From Flavobacterium frigoris (lineage in GTDB: Bacteria > Bacteroidota > Bacteroidia > Flavobacteriales > Flavobacteriaceae), in contig NZ_FOFZ01000003.1 of NCBI RefSeq assembly GCF_900111075.1, positions 186,001 through 250,000 of the forward strand: 64,000 bases of DNA, written 5' to 3'. The translations under genes were made by a program, and so were the position numbers. Below the pieces are notes generated by a model. The model was not told where the DNA came from, made no database searches, and worked only from the letters and a program-made list of their open reading frames with translations. The stretch's first letter is position 1, and every line of letters begins with the position of its first letter. This document shows positions 33,638 through 43,600 of the stretch, piece after piece.

Positions 33638-36391
33638 TTGACACTTCAAAAAACAAGCCATAATTTTACAAAAATAGCATTTAAACCTTTGCAGACAAAC
33701 TTATTTAATATCGTTTTAATATCCTTTTTCCTGACAATGGGAGGTGCCAACTTATATTCTCAAGATATATCAAAAAAAACGACCGCTATTACCGTTAAAA
33801 AACAAGCCGAAAAATCTTCTTCAGTAATTGATAAAAAAAGTACTTCCATTTCAGATTTAAAGAAAGAAACGGATACTATTACTAAGAAAGACACGATTAA
33901 ACCTAAAAAAGCATTTCTTGACGGGAAGGTTAGATATAAGGCTGCGCAATATGCCAAGATTGATCAAAAGAAAAAGCTGATTACTTTATACGATCAAGCT
34001 GAACTTTATTATCAAGATGTTGAATTAAAGGCAGGAATAATTGTTTTGGATTATGAAAAGAACGAGGTTTATGCCGGTAGAATTAAAGATTCTACTGGAA
34101 AATATGCACAATACCCTAACTTCAAACAAGCTGGAAACGTTGTGGAACCGGATTCTATTCGCTTCAATTTCAAGACGCAAAAAGCCTTGATTTGGAACTC
34201 AAGAACAGAGCAAGGTGAATTTAAAGTAAAAGCACAAATTACGAAAAAAGAAAATGATTCTGTATACTTTTTAAAAGGAGCTCGATTTACCACATCTAAG
34301 AATGTAGACAATCCTGAATATTATTTTCAAACTAGTAAAGTTAAATTCATCCCAGGAAAAAAAGTAATAACCGGTTTGACTAATATGGTAATTGCAGATG
34401 TACCCACACCGATAGCTTTGCCGTTTGCTTATTTCCCAATGACCAAGGAAACGAATATATCAGGAATTATTTTACCGAGTTATAATGATTCAAATACCAG
34501 AGGTTTCTCCTTGCAAAACGGGGGCTACTATTTTGCCTTAAACGACCATTATGATTTAACAGTTTTAGGTGATTATTATACCAATGGAAGTTACGGAATG
34601 CGTTTTGAATCTTCTTATGCCCAACGATATAAATTTAGAGGAAATATCAATGTTCGATTTGAAAATTTAATTTCTAGCGAAAGAGGCTATCCAGACTATT
34701 CTAAACAAAAAATTTATAATATCCAATGGTCGCATTCTAGAGATACAAAAGCAAACCCTAATTCCTCTTTTTCGGCATCTGTGAATCTAGGAAGTAGTAA
34801 ATATTTCAAGCAATCGATAAATTTGGCTAATATTGGTTCGAATCTTAATAATACTTTAAGTTCCTCTATTTCTTATTCAAAAACATTCCAGTCCGTACCA
34901 CAAGTAAGAATGTCTTTGTCAGCAACCCATTCGCAAAATACGCAAACTGAATCGATTAATATGACCTTACCTACGCTTCAGCTTAGTGTGGATCGAATCT
35001 ATCCTTTTGTTGGAAAAGACGGTATTAAAAAAGGTTTTTTCAAAAATATAAATTTACAATATAATTTAAACGGTCGAAACACAATTACTACAACTGATTC
35101 GCTTTTTTTTAAACCGCAAATGTTTAGAGATGCCAAGTTGGGGGTGCAACATAGCATCCCGTTAAGTACTAATTTTAAATTGTTTAAATATTTTAGTGCT
35201 TCGACCTCTCTAAATTATGAAGAAGTCTGGTATGCAAAAACAATTGAAAGAAGCTACAATACAGAACAAAGTGCAGTTGTCGATAAGATTGTAAGCGGTT
35301 TTGATGCCTTTAGAACGTATTCCTTTTCATCAAGTGTTGGGACCACAATTTATGGTACTTTCAACTTTGGCGAAGACAAAAAAATAAAATCGATCCGACA
35401 CGTCATGAGACCTTCTGTTTCTTATGGATATACACCAAGTTTCGAAAAATACTATGATACTTACGCCTCTGATGCCTCCGGAACCATTACCAAGCAATAT
35501 TCTCGATTTGAAGGCGGAATCTTTGGCGCACCAGGAATAAGCAACTCTAATACGCTTGGATTCGACTTAAGCAATACCTTTGAGGCAAAAGTAACCGATA
35601 AAGACAGTACTAAAGTAGAAGCTAAAAAAATAATGCTACTCAATAATTTAAATTTGTCAACAAGTTACAATTTAGATGCTGATGGAGTAACGGCACTCGC
35701 TTGGTCGCCCGTTCGTGTCAGTGGTGGAACACAATTATTTAGAGATAAGATGAATGTCAACTTTGGTGCTACATTAGACCCTTACGCCATTGATAATTCT
35801 GGGAACCGAATCTCAATGTATAATATTAATAACGGGGGTAGCTTGTTTAGAATGACAAGTGCTAATATGACTTTTAATTATTCCTTATCCAGTAAAGACA
35901 AAGACGAAGCTAAAAAAGATAAAAACGAACAAAGTCAAAGAAATGGTGGTCGTGAGGATGATCTTTTTGGTGCCAACACTGTTTTAAATGATACTCGTAA
36001 AAGTCAGTTTGACGGTGCTGAAGAGGAAGGAGACGATAAAATTTCAGAATTCTTTAGTTCGAAATTACCTTGGGATATGACTTTCGCCTATTCTCTAACC
36101 TATGGAAACAATAACCGAGAGAAAAAAATTATTGGAAATTCTATCATGATATCAGCTAATACTGACTTGACACCAAAATGGAAAGCTGGAATATCTACCG
36201 GTTATGATTTTGTACAAAACGGAGTTACCTTTACACAACTGCGGTTTGAGCGTGATTTGTTGAGCTGGAGAATGGATTTTAATTGGACTCCTTTTGGAAC
36301 AAATGCCAACTGGGGGTTCTTTATTGGAATTAAATCAGGGGTATTAAGCGACATTAAGTGGGATAAACGAAGTACAAATACATTACGTTAA
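33638..36391 (+). CDS. lptD: LPS-assembly protein LptD homologue
   Basis: Outer-membrane protein of 917 residues, expected to place LPS in the outer leaflet. The start is a TTG codon (33638), read as MTLQKTSHNFTKIAF; the next Met (residue 34) would cut into the signal sequence (IVLISFFLTMGGANLYSQ). A Lys/Thr-rich linker is followed by the OstA-like jellyroll at about 95-250 (VRYKAAQYAKIDQKKKLITLYDQAELYYQDVELKAGIIVLDY), then a large barrel with alternating strands ending near 905. An acidic, charged insert lies around 765-815 (KDKDEAKKDKNEQ, EEEGDDK). LptE is not adjacent. Confidence 0.87.
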   Translation: MTLQKTSHNFTKIAFKPLQTNLFNIVLISFFLTMGGANLYSQDISKKTTAITVKKQAEKSSSVIDKKSTSISDLKKETDTITKKDTIKPKKAFLDGKVRYKAAQYAKIDQKKKLITLYDQAELYYQDVELKAGIIVLDYEKNEVYAGRIKDSTGKYAQYPNFKQAGNVVEPDSIRFNFKTQKALIWNSRTEQGEFKVKAQITKKENDSVYFLKGARFTTSKNVDNPEYYFQTSKVKFIPGKKVITGLTNMVIADVPTPIALPFAYFPMTKETNISGIILPSYNDSNTRGFSLQNGGYYFALNDHYDLTVLGDYYTNGSYGMRFESSYAQRYKFRGNINVRFENLISSERGYPDYSKQKIYNIQWSHSRDTKANPNSSFSASVNLGSSKYFKQSINLANIGSNLNNTLSSSISYSKTFQSVPQVRMSLSATHSQNTQTESINMTLPTLQLSVDRIYPFVGKDGIKKGFFKNINLQYNLNGRNTITTTDSLFFKPQMFRDAKLGVQHSIPLSTNFKLFKYFSASTSLNYEEVWYAKTIERSYNTEQSAVVDKIVSGFDAFRTYSFSSSVGTTIYGTFNFGEDKKIKSIRHVMRPSVSYGYTPSFEKYYDTYASDASGTITKQYSRFEGGIFGAPGISNSNTLGFDLSNTFEAKVTDKDSTKVEAKKIMLLNNLNLSTSYNLDADGVTALAWSPVRVSGGTQLFRDKMNVNFGATLDPYAIDNSGNRISMYNINNGGSLFRMTSANMTFNYSLSSKDKDEAKKDKNEQSQRNGGREDDLFGANTVLNDTRKSQFDGAEEEGDDKISEFFSSKLPWDMTFAYSLTYGNNNREKKIIGNSIMISANTDLTPKWKAGISTGYDFVQNGVTFTQLRFERDLLSWRMDFNWTPFGTNANWGFFIGIKSGVLSDIKWDKRSTNTLR

Positions 36392-36454
36392 ACTAGGCAA
36401 TCATTACTACTTTTTACTTAAATAACTCATTAGAAAAGACAGAAAAACATTTTT

Positions 36455-36835
36455 ATGAAAAAGATAATTTTTACCGAAAAAGCTCCATCACCAATAGGAC
36501 CCTATAGTCAAGCTGTGCTAAAAGGAGATACACTTTATGCTTCTGGGCAAATTGCGATTAACCCTGCGACAGGAGAGTTAGTATTAGACACTATTGAAGC
36601 AGAAACGGAACAAGTAATGCAAAATATGAAAGCGGTACTACAAGCTGCAGGAATGACTTTTGAAAATATCGTTAAAACAACAATATTTATAATGGATATG
36701 AATGATTTTGGAAAAATAAATACCATTTACGGTTCTTATTTCAATGAAAAAACCGCTCCAGCCCGTGAAACAGTTCAAGTGGCCTGCTTGCCAAAAAATG
36801 TAAATGTTGAAATTTCTATGATTGCAATACTATAA
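36455..36835 (+). CDS. ridA: RidA family 2-iminobutanoate/2-iminopropanoate deaminase
   Basis: Protein of 126 residues of the YjgF/RidA family, which hydrolyses reactive enamine/imine products of PLP enzymes. Typical motifs are APSPIGPYSQA, LYASGQIAINP, QNMKAVLQAAG, and the active-site region APARETVQVACLPKN with Arg104, plus the Glu in VEISMIAIL. The gene is 63 bases after lptD on the same strand and may be read through from it; a perfect terminator follows. The assignment is firm. Confidence 0.94.
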   Translation: MKKIIFTEKAPSPIGPYSQAVLKGDTLYASGQIAINPATGELVLDTIEAETEQVMQNMKAVLQAAGMTFENIVKTTIFIMDMNDFGKINTIYGSYFNEKTAPARETVQVACLPKNVNVEISMIAIL

Positions 36836-36849
36836 AATAAAAAAAACCA

Positions 36850-36890
36850 AAAATAAAATTCCAATATTAGATATTGGAATTTTATTTTTG
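36850..36890. terminator. Bidirectional terminator after ridA
   Basis: A perfect 17-base inverted repeat (36850-36866 with 36872-36888, AAAATAAAATTCCAATA), loop TTAGA, between converging ridA and the kinase gene. Confidence 0.88.
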
Positions 36891-36898
36891 GAACTTCC

Positions 36899-37750
36899 TT
36901 ATTTATTTGCAATATGATAGGCTATCAGTCCATCTATAGGTCTTCTAAGCACATTACCTAATTGCAATTCATATTTATCAAATGTCTGTTGTAACTCCTC
37001 TTTTAAATAGAAAGCAATAGAACCTACAAAATGTACTGGTACTTCTTTGCAATTATCATATTGTTTAATGTAGTTTTTTACAAAAGACTTCATTCCTTTA
37101 AAGATAATCTTCCTGCAGAACTCTGTTTCTTTATGTTGAATTAAAAACTTTGCAAAAGTGGCTAAATAAGCATTGGGATTGTCTTCTTTATATAACTTAC
37201 TTTTAATAAAATCTGGATCTACATTATATTCTTTCGCAAATTCAACTGCCAATTCTTTTGGCATCTTATTAAAATAATACTTTCTTAGTAATTCTTTCCC
37301 AAAAACATTTCCACTACAATCATCCATAATAATGTATCCTAGTGACTGTACTTTTTGATGCAATTCTTTACCATCAAAATAACTACAATTAGAACCTGTT
37401 CCTAGAATAGAAACAATTGCCTTTTCACCTTTAGGGGTAGTTGCATAAACCGCGGCATAAGTATCTTCTTCAACCGAAACAATTGCATTAGTAAAATAAC
37501 TTTGAAAAGCTTGTGATAACGTCAATTTCATCTTATCTGTTCCACAACCTGCTCCATAAAAAAACAAATGCGTAGCCGTTTTTTTACTTTGAACAATATC
37601 AAAACGGTCATTTAAACGTTCAATAATTTGTTCGTTTTGAAGAATTTCAGGATTTAATCCCAATGTTTGCGTGGTAAACAATACTTTTCCATCATCGTCT
37701 ATTGCAATCCAATCGGCTTTTGTAGAACCACTATCAACTAATAATCTCAT
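36899..37750 (-). CDS. N-acetylglucosamine kinase, BadF/BadG family
   Basis: ASKHA-fold kinase of 283 residues. The phosphate-1 loop is LVDSGSTKADWIAID, phosphate-2 is SILGTGSNCSYFDG, and adenosine-binding VGSIAFYLKEELQ lies near the C-terminus. These agree with the bacterial GlcNAc kinase group (related to MurK and human NAGK), which phosphorylates amino sugars freed from peptidoglycan. The GH3 glucosaminidase elsewhere in the window would supply its substrate. It is downstream of gapA, but a terminator separates them. The sugar specificity is inferred. Confidence 0.85.
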   Translation of the reverse strand: MRLLVDSGSTKADWIAIDDDGKVLFTTQTLGLNPEILQNEQIIERLNDRFDIVQSKKTATHLFFYGAGCGTDKMKLTLSQAFQSYFTNAIVSVEEDTYAAVYATTPKGEKAIVSILGTGSNCSYFDGKELHQKVQSLGYIIMDDCSGNVFGKELLRKYYFNKMPKELAVEFAKEYNVDPDFIKSKLYKEDNPNAYLATFAKFLIQHKETEFCRKIIFKGMKSFVKNYIKQYDNCKEVPVHFVGSIAFYLKEELQQTFDKYELQLGNVLRRPIDGLIAYHIANK

Positions 37751-37824
37751 TTCTTTTGGTTTTTGGTTATCTCCTCTTTCTTCTAAATCTAATAAAGATT
37801 TGGTTTACTATTATTAATCTATAA

Positions 37825-37864
37825 AAATAAAAAAAATCCCGTTTAAAAATTAAAAACGGGATTT
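37825..37864 (-). terminator. gapA terminator
   Basis: AAATCCCGTTT (37834-37844) pairs with AAACGGGATTT (37854-37864); a T run follows on the minus strand. It closes the gapA transcript. Confidence 0.88.
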
Positions 37865-37878
37865 CATCAAATGCATTA

Positions 37879-38901
<1,023 letters not shown>

Positions 38902-38963
38902 TTATTTTTCTGTAACTTTCATTTTAAAGTCTAATTTCCTCACAATAAACTTCATTCTTTTAT

Positions 38964-39950
38964 TTATGTCGACATAATATCAGAGACTCTAAGTAACTCT
39001 CTGTCTATTTCTGTCTTTCCTTTTATGGCTTGTTCCAATGGTGTTAGCGTAACAGTATCATTTTGTAATCCAACCATATAATTTGATTTTCCTTCCAATA
39101 GTGATTCTACCGCTTTTACCCCTAATCTACTGGCTAGAACCCTATCAAAACAAGATGGCGAACCACCACGCTGCATATGGCCTAAAACAGAAACTCTTAC
39201 ATCATATTCAGGTAGATTTGCTTCAACGTAATCTTTTAATTCGAATACATTTTTACCAATTTTATCCCCTTCTGCAATCACAACGATACTAGATGATTTC
39301 CCTGAAGCTTTACTTTTTTGCAAAGATTCCAATAATCGGTCTAATCCTAAATTTTCTTCTGGAATAAGAATTTCCTCTGCTCCTGCTCCAATACCAGCAT
39401 TCAAAGCAATATGTCCTGCATCTCTTCCCATAACTTCCACAAAAAACAATCTGTTATGTGAACTTGCAGTATCTCTAATTTTATCTATTACTTCCACTAC
39501 TGTATTCAAAGCAGTGTCATAACCTAATGTATGACTAGTACCGAATATGTCGTTATCAATAGTTCCTGGAATACCCATCACTGGAAAATCAAACTCGGCA
39601 TTAAATATCATTCCTCCTGTAAAGGTTCCATCTCCACCAATTACTACTAAAGCATCTATTCCAGCTTTTACAAGATGGTCATGTGCTTTTTTTCTTCCTT
39701 CTGGAGTTTTGAATTCAAGAGAACGAGCTGATTTTAAAACTGTTCCTCCTTTATTTACTATGTTATTCACACTACGAGCTCCCATTTCTTTGAAGTCCCC
39801 TTCAATCATTCCCTGATACCCTCTATAAATTCCTATACATTCTATATTATGATAAGCACAAGTTCGAACAACTGATCGAATCGCAGCATTCATTCCAGGT
39901 GAATCTCCACCCGACGTAAGAACACCGACTTTTTTTATTTTTTTTGGCAT
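38964..39950 (-). CDS. pfkA: ATP-dependent 6-phosphofructokinase
   Basis: Protein of 328 residues. ATP-binding GGDSPGMNAAIRS is at 14-26 and GGDGTFTGG is at about 104; the catalytic loop is IPGTIDNDIFGTSHTLGYDTA, followed by MGRDAGHIAL. Gly in the GGDGT position, where PPi-dependent enzymes carry Asp, points to ATP as phosphoryl donor. It commits fructose-6-phosphate to glycolysis. The gene is first in the pfkA-gapA unit; upstream is the 650-base gene-free region with a candidate RNA on the other strand. Confidence 0.96.
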   Translation of the reverse strand: MPKKIKKVGVLTSGGDSPGMNAAIRSVVRTCAYHNIECIGIYRGYQGMIEGDFKEMGARSVNNIVNKGGTVLKSARSLEFKTPEGRKKAHDHLVKAGIDALVVIGGDGTFTGGMIFNAEFDFPVMGIPGTIDNDIFGTSHTLGYDTALNTVVEVIDKIRDTASSHNRLFFVEVMGRDAGHIALNAGIGAGAEEILIPEENLGLDRLLESLQKSKASGKSSSIVVIAEGDKIGKNVFELKDYVEANLPEYDVRVSVLGHMQRGGSPSCFDRVLASRLGVKAVESLLEGKSNYMVGLQNDTVTLTPLEQAIKGKTEIDRELLRVSDIMST

Positions 39951-40214
39951 TATTTAAGTATTAAAGCGTAAATTTAACAAACAAAACGCACTTTTTACGT
40001 TATGTTTTTATTAAATTAGTCAACTATACTAAATTCAAACGTTTTCGTTAATAAGTTTTCGAAAAACTATAAAAAACGCTGGTTTTTTTAATAAAAGTTA
40101 AATTATTTAAATATTATTTGCTGATTAACTATTATTTAGCGGAAATAGTGGCTTTATAATCATAAACAGAAAACGGCTCTAAAACATTTCTAATGCATTT
40201 TTTTAGATATAAAT

Positions 40215-40244
40215 TTTGTCTTAAATCTCAACGTTTTAGTTTAG
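40215..40244 (+). promoter_or_regulatory. Candidate promoter of the intergenic RNA
   Basis: TTTG (40215-40218), 18 bases, then TAGTTTAG (40237-40244), one base off TAnnTTTG. It points to a start near 40251. Confidence 0.4.
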
Positions 40245-40250
40245 TATCTT

Positions 40251-40424
40251 GAAAGCCTGTACTGCTAAAAACTTGCTATATAGTACACAGCTTCTCACAG
40301 ATTATGATCTGTTAAGCAATTTAATCCATGGCTAAAAGGGGTTTAAAAGACGAAGCAAACATCTTGAATAGCTTGTTTCAAGTCTTATTGTGACTGATAA
40401 AAAGACAGTACTACATTTTTTTTC
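40251..40424 (+). ncRNA. Candidate structured small RNA, about 174 bases
   Basis: There is no coding frame here, but paired segments are seen. A closing helix GTACTG (40259-40264) pairs with CAGTAC (40406-40411). Stem A pairs GCTT and ACAGAT (40290-40302) with ATCTGT and AAGC (40307-40317). Stem B pairs AAGAC and GAAGCAA (40347-40358) with TTGTTTC and GTCTT (40373-40386), including one G-T pair and a two-base bulge. A T8 run (40416-40423) follows the closing helix, as in an intrinsic terminator. Ends that pair around an open middle recall 6S RNA, but I cannot confirm the family. pfkA upstream and tamB downstream run on the other strand. Confidence 0.45.
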
Positions 40425-40602
40425 GTTTACAACATGTCTAAAGAAACAGGAGTCCTCAATAGTGCCTGTCTGATAGGACAAGCAGCAACATAACTATCTT
40501 AAAATTTAAATAAGATGCAGCGTCTAATAAGGACACCTTATATTACATTGGTAGCGAAGGAAAAAATAGATTTGTTTGACGATAGGAATATATTAGAAAT
40601 AC
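40425..40602. other. Gene-free stretch with short inverted repeats
   Basis: The remainder of the gap before tamB has no coding frame. It has small palindromes: ATCTTA with TAAGAT (40495-40515), ATAAGG-aca-CCTTAT (about 40537-40551), and GTCCT with AGGAC (about 40453-40480). The left part (39951-40214) shows nothing beyond the pfkA leader region. Confidence 0.4.
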
Positions 40603-43600
40603 CTAATCCTCCTCGGGAATTGTTGCTTCTATTCTTTTCTTTGGAGTTTCAGTTTTAGGCCTCTTGGGTTTAGAAAAATTAATATATTCAGGAGCCAAAT
40701 TAGAATCCTGATATTCTACAGTATTAGTATTTTCAACTCCTAACTTATGGTTTTTTAATATCTTATTAACTAATTCTCTAAATGTATCAAAATCGACTTC
40801 ATAAGTCACCCCTACTCCTTGAGTATATCCAATACCTTGTCCAATGTAATTAATATCATTTTCACGATTAAACAAACGCAAATTAAGAGTTCCGTCCTCA
40901 TTTACTCTGTATTGAATTTCTAAATCCCCTACTATCGCCGACTCATTAATCCCTCCGAATGGCACACCTACTTTTCCATTAATTGTGATTCTTTCATTTA
41001 CTTTTGATGAAATCGTTGCGACAAATCTTCCGTCAGTTTCCTTCCCAATTCTTCGGTCTGCAGAAATGTAATTAAGTCCCACTTTGAACTTTTCATTATC
41101 AGACTTTATGATACCACCCAGTAAACTTGATGCCGTTTCAAACAAACTTCCCGAAAAATCAGATTGACTTACTCCCTCAGGACTTAAAAATCCCCCTGTT
41201 GACAATAAATAAAGTGCTTGCGTTTGTCTAACGTCTTTATCATTTAATTTGTATTGAATCTCTGATTTTAATACACTACTAACTGTAGGAAATTCAATAT
41301 TGAAATCAGGTTCTGGACTGGCTAAATCGCCGCGAATCCCGATAACTACCTCTACCGGAACTTTTCTATTAAAGGAGGAATTCTCTAATAATACAGCTGG
41401 ATTTGCAATCGTCTTATAAACGGCTTCCAGATTCAGTTGCGCTTTCATTGGATTACCTTCCCAAGAAATAGATCCACCTTTCTTAACATCGAATTTCTTG
41501 TCTATTAATCCACCATATTTAAAATTATAAGAACCTTCATATGCCTGGAAATCTCCCCACATATTGAATTTTCCTAAAGTATTGATCTTAAAAAGCAAGG
41601 ATCCAAAACCCTTTCCTTTTATTCCATGTCCTGAATTCCGATCTAAAATTACTTCCACTTCTGCATCATCTGTAATATCAAGATCAAACTCTAATTCCAG
41701 TCCTTTATAGTTCCTAGTATCCTCAGCGATTCCCATCTGGATGTTGTACTTCTCCTTGGCTGTTAAAAAATGGACAAAAGAATTATCACTGACACTTTCT
41801 GCATAATTAATCGGAATTTTGATCTCAGTACCCTTCTCTGATTTTGCTTCTACTTTAATGAATAAACCATTCGTCGGCCCTTTTATGGTCGCATTACCAT
41901 CAATAAATGCAGTGCCGTAATACGCTGCGTCCTCTTTATCTACAGTATTTAGAACAAGAAATCTTTTAGTATTTACCGCCAAATCTAGTCTCCAATCTCC
42001 AAAATTATTATGCTCGATACTCCCGTTTAAAGTTCCCTTTGTTCCAAATTTAGAATCAGTCAATGCATTATTCCTAAACAAGAATTTTTGACCAACCAGA
42101 TCGACTATCGATCTGTCATTTAATTCATAATCTACATTCAAATAAGGAATTGTCAGACCCGTCTTTTCAACATACAAACGTCCATTAATTGCAGGTTTTT
42201 TCAAATTACCTTGAATCGTAGCGTTTCCACTAACTAGTCCTCTTATATTTGAAATTACATCTCCTCCTAGTGAACTTAAAATTCCTAAATCAAATTTAGC
42301 AAATTTTAGTTTCATGTCTACAACCGTCTCTTTATCTATTATTTGGAAATTACCAAACGCATTAAACGATTCAAAATTTTCATTTTCTAAATAAGAATTT
42401 ATTGTAAATTTTTCCAGATTTTGATCTCCCTCGATATCAAATTTTAAATCGCCTAAATCCTTTTTATTTATATTTAAATGGTCAACAATCAATGAAGCTG
42501 TGGGCTTGTAAACAGCGTTATTTTGTTTAAAAATAATATCTCCATTTATATTTCCTTCAAAAACAAACTTATTGTCTTCTGGTGTAATTTTGTTGAGATC
42601 AACATCCTTAAAGCTTAGTTGTAAATCCTTGTTTGTATTGTCTTTTATAGTTCCTTTTAGTGATATAGCTTGTTCTTCATGCGATAAAATAATATCGTCT
42701 ATCTTAAAGTTTTTAAATGACTTGTCAAAAACAATTTGGTTATTAGGAGTTTCTTCTTCATTTAAAAACCACAGATAATCCTTAAATTTCATTTCGGACT
42801 TACTTAATCCTACAACATTATCGTTGTCCTTATTAATAGTATGGTATAAATTCAGATTAAAATAATCTTCTCCTTTTGGTCCGCCTTTAAATTCTGACCT
42901 AAAGAATAGTGTGTCTTTCATTGTTACATTGATAAGACTAAAATCGCGAATTTTATAATGTTTAGTTTTTATACTATCTAGTTCAATATAGGCATTATAA
43001 AGCGGATTTTTATTGTCAATTGATACTCTGATATTATCAAATGTATTTTTTGAAGCGATGATTTGTGGTGAATTAAATTTTAGTTTAAATTCTTGCGTAT
43101 CTGATTTGATATTTCCTTTTACAACGGTATTAGACCCAATAGCAATTTCAGGATACAACAATTCGATAATTTTATTGTAAATCGTAAAGTCAAACTTCAA
43201 GAACTGTCCTTTACTAACTTTGTTGGGTTTAAAATTAGTGTACAAACTTCCTAATGAGTTCTTAACCAAATTCCCAAGTTCGCTAAACTGAAATTTCCCT
43301 ATAATTTCACCTTCAATAATATCAGGAGAGTTCACCGTAATCGTACGAACCCTTTCTACATCAAAGCTAGAAGAGATATTAAAATCATCAAATTTATAGA
43401 TGTCTTTTCCATTTTGATAGGAAGTCTCTTTTATGTAGACGTTTCCTTGTAAATTTTCAATTGAATTTCCAGTAACCTGAACAACTACATCTCCCTTAAA
43501 TACAGAAGTCGAATCTTTAACAAATTTCAGCTTGTTTAAATCTGCATTTTCTACATTAATATGAAAATCATATTTATTTTCTTTATTGGTTAAATCTAAT

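Noticed and set aside
40567..40574. Plus-strand TAGATTTG near the tamB 3' end
   Set aside because: It would only make antisense RNA to tamB, and the -33 spacing is short (16).
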